Below, piece after piece: positions 60,101 through 64,000 of a DNA stretch of 64,000 nucleotides. Under the pieces are notes generated by a model that was not told where the DNA came from, did no database searches, and was given only the letters and a program-made list of their open reading frames with translations. The position numbers and the translations under genes were made by a program. Source of the DNA: Viola odorata (Eukaryota; Streptophyta; Magnoliopsida; Malpighiales; Violaceae). Numbering within the stretch: the stretch's first letter is position 1; the number at the start of each line of letters is the position of its first letter. The stretch is taken from NCBI GenBank assembly GCA_963691705.1, contig OY829540.1:71534367-71598366 (forward strand), given 5' to 3'.

Positions 60101-61788
60101 CTTTAAGGATGGGTTTTACAAGTTTTTACCTAAACCAATATATTGGCCAATGTTTGTCATTTCCACATTGGCTGCGATTGTTGCAAGCCAATCGTTGATA
60201 TCAGCTACCTTCTCTGTCATCAAGCAATCTGTAGTGCTGGATTATTTCCCTCGGGTTAAGGTTGTGCATACATCTTCAAACAAAGAGGGAGAAGTCTACT
60301 CCCCTGAAGTCAATTACATCCTCATGATTCTCTGTGTTGCAGTGATTCTGATTTTTGGAGATGGAAAAGATATCGGCAATGCTTTCGGTAAGGGAAACAA
60401 ACCCATCCTGCTCTCCTTGATTACATTCAGTCACCATTAACTAATACTATTTATGTGGACCTGGATATCTTTAAGTTTGATCTAATTATCTTGGTGTTCA
60501 TATCTACTGTATTATAACAGCAATAAATTGTAGAATAATCGTCAAATTAGTGGCAATCTTGTTATCCCCTATTACTACATTGTTTGTGGTTATTTTTAAG
60601 GATAACAGCTTTGTGTTGTAGTTTCTTCAATCTGACTTCTCATTTTTTTTAAACAAAAAGTAAAAATCTTTGAAACTAGCAAGTAGAAAATTGTAACAAA
60701 AGCATTCTTGAACCCTACTGTCTCCACATTCTTCATGTTAAGAGGCTAGGGACTTTACGGTTCTATTAGTAGCTAATGGACTTTTTGAAGATGTAGTTAA
60801 TGGATCTTATGGGTTCATGTCCCTGTAAAATCACATGAATGCTGTTGCTTGAGTGCATAAGTGGGTCATTGATTTTCTCTTACCATTCCGCTTAATATTT
60901 ACGCTGGTGATGCAACTTATTGATTTTATGAACTTGGTTTCAGGTGTTGTCGTCAGTCTGGTTATGCTCATCACCACAATATTACTAACTTTAGTTATGA
61001 TCATGATATGGAGAACTCCGAAGTTTCTGGTTGCCCTTTACTTCCTTGTATTTTTCACCATGGAAGGTGTTTACGTCAGTGCGGTTTTAACTAAAATACC
61101 GGAGGGTGGATGGATTCCTTTCGCCATATCTATTATCCTTGCTTTCATAATGTTTGGCTGGTTCTACGGAAGGCAGAGGAAGATCGACTATGAGTTGACT
61201 CACAAGATAGATGTAGGAACAGTTGGAATGCTATTGTCCGAGCCAGGTATCCAAAGGGTGCCCGGGTTATGTTTCTTCTACACCAATATTCAAGATGGTC
61301 TGACTCCTGTCCTTGGACATTACATCAAAAACATGAAATCCCTGCACAATGTCACCATTTTTACCACATTGCAATACTTGTTGGTTCCAAAGGTTGATCC
61401 ACACAAGAGGATCATTGTCACCAAACTAGGCATTAAAGGAATTTATGGGTGTGTGATTCAGTATGGCTATGCAGATACCCTAAATCTTGAAGGTGATGAC
61501 TTTGTGCGTCAAATTACTGAAAGCTTGCAGGTTCATATACAAAACAGTCATATTGCCGATACACAGGAGGGTCAGGAAGAGATTTCTGCTCTCGAAGAGG
61601 CAAAGCTTGCTGGTGTCGTTCATGTTCGAGGGAAGACGAGGTTTTACATAGGCAAAGGCTGTAGCAGGTTTGATAGAATGATGCTTGCATTTTACGAATT
61701 CCTGCATAGTAATTGTAGGTCTGCACTGCCAGCTCTTGGCGTGTCACCACCGCAGTGTATCGAGGTTGGAATGCTCTATGTTGCTTGA
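57136..61788 (+). CDS. HAK/KUP/KT potassium transporter
   Basis: Eight exons join in frame: 57136-57309, 57446-57668, 58668-58886, 58966-59016, 59497-59757, 59886-59938, 60018-60387 and 60944-61788. The total is 2022 bases, 673 residues, all with GT-AG introns. The N-tail is Ala- and His-rich. About 12 membrane helices follow, with MVIGDGILTPAIS, RNGKEGWLVLGG, ADLGHFNRRSIQ, YFPRVKVVHTSS and EGGWIPFAISIIL. A cytosolic C-domain (RVPGLCFFYTNIQDGLTPVL) ends in IEVGMLYVA. The usual TM1 signature GVVYGDxGTSPLY reads GVVFGGLVTSPLY, so the conserved Asp is Gly (residue 79). The protein is shorter than the usual 750-850. The DG-FYKFLP|KPIYWP junction has no intron, whereas copies A and B have one there. 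The symporter imports K+, probably at the plasma or vacuolar membrane. I favour the HAK17/26-type clade from memory, without proof. Confidence 0.9.
57887..58050. mobile_element. Stowaway-like remnant in intron 2
   Basis: TACTCCCTCCGTCCTCAAAT is a typical Stowaway left end (with its TA). I find no matching right end within the intron, so it is truncated. Confidence 0.5.
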
Positions 61789-62115
61789 ATGAAGATTTTG
61801 TTGTAGTATTTTGGTTCTGATAATCAGATAGGAGGGCGGGTTTTTAAGGCAACTTAACAGGTAGCTTTTATCGATGCCTCGCCAACTTCTAAGCTGTAAG
61901 CTTTGTGCCATTTTATTATAGTAATAGGTATTAGGTAGTACTAGTTGCATTGCCCATTAGTTGCTGAAAGAATTCTTAAAAGAAAAAAAAAAACAGAGTT
62001 CCATTAAGTTGTACTAATAAAGAAAATTAAAAAATTGAGAGATCAATCAAATTTAGTTATCAGTAGTATATTCTGAAAAAAATGCGAGGAAATGAGGCAG
62101 GCTGCATTAGCTTAC
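61789..62115 (+). other. 3' UTR and spacer after the potassium transporter
   Basis: A likely polyadenylation signal AATAAAG lies near 62016. The A-rich run at 61980-61993 is genomic. No other feature. Confidence 0.55.
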
Positions 62116-62119
62116 TACT

Positions 62120-62434
62120 CAGTTGCCAGAGCAGCAGAAGAATTTAGCAGAAGACGTGTTCTTGGCAATGGCCGAAAACGGTGATGGAAGGATTAGCTGT
62201 GACGAGTTCGGTGACAGAAGGATTAGCTGCGACGAGTTCGACCATTTCCTAGAGCAAACCGGCGTCTCCAATTCATCGATGACTGTTCGATCTTCCAAGT
62301 CCTGACTGGATTCGAACGGTGATGGTTCTCTTGATTTTAACGAGCTCCTGACCTTCTATTACATCCGAACTGCGCAGAGGATCATCGTGTGTAACGTTTG
62401 TGGTGTTCTTCTAACTGGGGTCTACTTCAGCTAA
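62120..62434 (+). pseudogene. EF-hand calcium-binding protein relic
   Basis: LAEDVFLAMAENGDGRISCDEF is split by an in-frame 30-bp tandem duplication (GDRRISCDEF twice, 62183-62242). After VRSSKS comes TGA, then in frame LDSNGDGSLDFNELLTFYYI, a good second EF-hand loop (D-N-D-S-D-E pattern). The tail has a CNVCGVLLTGVYFS zinc-finger-like start before TAA. This resembles plant EF-hand proteins with a C-terminal Cys-rich part. The stop, duplication and truncation mark a pseudogene. Confidence 0.7.
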
Positions 62435-62750
62435 TAACAGTAACAATAATAATTCGTCAGGAAGTGAGAGTGATGAAACTACAACCTTTTACCTCTGCTG
62501 AGTATTTAAGAGATTTTGAAGAACTCCAGATGGCAGAGTGAACCCACAAAAGCAGACGGGGCAAATAAACTCTAATCTTCAAGGACAAGACAAGATGCAT
62601 GATAATGTGTATATACTTCTTGGAGCCAGGAGAACAACCCATTAGGGTTAAAAACAAACAGGGCAACTAAAAGTTACTAGAAAGGAAATCAGTAAAGGTC
62701 AACAAGAGTACCAGGAATTATATCAACAACAATCGCTTAATAAGATCACC

Positions 62751-63450
62751 TGTAATTTTCCACTTCTTCCTGCAAATCATCAACTAGTTTCATCGTTGGC
62801 CGAACTTGAAGCTCTTTCTTCAACTGCTCAAGAGCAACATCCTGGACTGCAATTCTTCCCTCTTCATCCATATGGAGCATAGAATTATAGTTTTTATAAC
62901 TTTCCTTTTTTTCTTTTAAGAATTCATAGATGAAACAGAAGTCAAAATAAGGGTTTCAAGCACAAGAATCTGATAAGTTCAGAAAAAAAGAACTCTTTAT
63001 TGTATAAACTCCCACGCTATTTCCATTGTACAGTGGACATCAGCAAGCAGTGTTTTCTAACATGTCTGCAAACAAGATTTATTTCCCTCAAAAAGTAAGT
63101 TGTCTAAATATCAATTCATACATTGTCCACAACCAATATAATCATGAAAAATCACAAACATCCATCATTTCACGTAATGAACACCCAAAACAGCAGCAGG
63201 TACTTACTCTAATGGAAACACATAATATATATAGATTAAATGTGGCAGAAGCCAGTAGTGAGTTACTCACCGCAATTGAAGCAAGAGTCTCACAAAGGAT
63301 CTGGAGCCTCATAGAGTTTCTAATAATACTAAGAAACCCAATCTCTCCATACTTAACTCAGTAAGATTATGAACTTCTTCCTGATACCCCTTAAGCAAGA
63401 ACTTAAGCAAACTCAACTTATCAAGGCCTTCTTAAAATCTATCACACAGG
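62751..63450 (-). pseudogene. CASP: CASP (Golgi coiled-coil protein) pseudogene
   Basis: Pieces of plant CASP occur in the right order on the minus strand. At about 63450-63360 is a DFKKA / KLSL..LLKGYQEEV segment. Down to 63271 is a YGE.GFLSI / KLYEAPDP / LASIA segment ending in a GTGAGT donor. At 62880-62751 is LEQLKKELQVRPTMKLVDDL. Several one- or two-base shifts separate matching segments, and a stop follows DF-K. CASP is a long coiled-coil protein with a C-terminal Golgi anchor, of which only scattered exons remain. Identity is from memory of the conserved motifs. Confidence 0.65.
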
Positions 63451-63459
63451 AAACTTGCC

Positions 63460-63640
63460 CAGAATTCCTTTAATGGAGCGAACCCTTCTTTCCATTTCAA
63501 TAAATCCCTCTTCAAGAAGTTAAAAGCTTGCAACTCCTTCGTATTAAAGCCAATACTGCCAGCATCAAATTTCAAGCCAATGGGGCACATGTCATCAAAA
63601 ACTGCTTGCCTGGCACTTCCCGACTTGTCACTACAGGTGG
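63460..63640 (-). pseudogene. Unidentified coding-like segment
   Basis: The minus strand reads LKFDAGSIGFNTKELQAFNF then LKRDLLKWKEGFAPLKEFWA, running into the first CASP-like piece. The composition looks coding, but I do not recognise it. It could be a diverged N-terminal part of the CASP pseudogene or another gene. Confidence 0.35.
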
Positions 63641-63753
63641 GCTGTTTTTCATGCTCGTTTCATGCAGGAGGATGGTACAAAAAGAGAGATTCTTTCTTTT
63701 TAGAATCGACCTGAGCAATGTCTCTATCATCAGCACGGGAAACAGCATGGTTA

Positions 63754-63999
63754 TCAATATGCTTGGGAGTTTGGCACTGCCATTTCCTTAGCCACTTCCA
63801 TGACTTCAAGACATTGGTTTTTAAGTTCCACTTCTGGTGAAAATGCACCCTCATCGTCCTGTGAATTTGAGGAGCCATTACGAAGATGATGAAGTGTACT
63901 TAAAATAGGAAGCACATTATCAGCATGAGGGAATCTCCGTGACCGCCTATTGGTATTGCTGGAAGGTTTCCGTAAGAAAAAGGGAGGTAATTGGGGTTG
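63754..63999 (-). CDS. Unidentified partial coding region at the window edge
   Basis: The minus frame is open from the edge for 81 codons: LPPFFLRKPSSNTNRRSRRF, later LSTLHHLRNGSSNSQDDEGA and ELKNQCLEVMEVAKEMAV, then TGA at 63754-63756. A second frame (NHAVSRADDRDIAQVDSKKK) continues downstream as if one base had been lost or gained near 63757. The real start lies beyond the window. Family not recognised. It may be a pseudogene or end at an exon boundary. Confidence 0.35.
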   Translation of the reverse strand, partial: QPQLPPFFLRKPSSNTNRRSRRFPHADNVLPILSTLHHLRNGSSNSQDDEGAFSPEVELKNQCLEVMEVAKEMAVPNSQAY

Positions 64000-64000
64000 A

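Overview
The window is AT-rich nuclear DNA of a dicot plant: genes with GT-AG introns, LTR retrotransposons, a plant L1 LINE and many MITEs. A broken cyclotide precursor gene (six-Cys bracelet domain, typical prodomain) points to Violaceae, probably Viola or a close relative. Rubiaceae or another cyclotide-bearing family is less likely. Coordinates come from reading splice sites and repeat ends by eye.  Layout: 1-2.6 kb holds an intact five-exon XRI1-like gene (+). A 0.7 kb pogo/Emigrant-type MITE lies at 4.57-5.27 kb. A young, internally deleted Ty3/Gypsy element fills 5.64-13.83 kb (-; LTRs nearly identical, TSD CCACG). 13.8-20.2 kb is AT-rich intergenic DNA with one Stowaway MITE. 20.2-37.5 kb is a graveyard of HAK/KUP/KT potassium transporters. 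Copy A (+) is broken by a TRIM and a solo LTR. Copy B (-) is broken by a 7.4 kb Copia element, which itself holds a deleted Gypsy element. A detached HAK C-terminus (+) follows a TIR element. 38-42.6 kb is MITE-rich and is a diverged duplicate of 53-54.7 kb.  43.25-52.47 kb is the most interesting part. A cyclotide precursor gene (-) is split by an 8.85 kb hAT-type element (13-bp TIRs, exact 8-bp TSD). That element carries intron-containing exons of two host genes, PP2A subunit A and a DJ-1/PARK7 homolog. It was later hit by a 2.76 kb PIF/Harbinger-like element, which carries RPL11 exons plus a second two-exon gene tail, and by a 5'-truncated L1 LINE.  From 55 kb on there is a possible LEA_2-like fragment, a long TA microsatellite, and an intact eight-exon HAK/KUP/KT potassium transporter (57.1-61.8 kb, +) with an altered TM1 signature. 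An EF-hand pseudogene, a degenerate CASP pseudogene (-) and unidentified minus-strand coding-like sequence reach the edge.  The likely functional host genes are the XRI1-like gene (DNA repair/meiosis) and the 57-62 kb potassium transporter. The rest is mobile DNA, captured fragments and dead copies. The nesting gives relative ages: HAK copies first, then the old TRIM and solo LTRs, then the Copia with identical LTRs, with Gypsy B inside the Copia.
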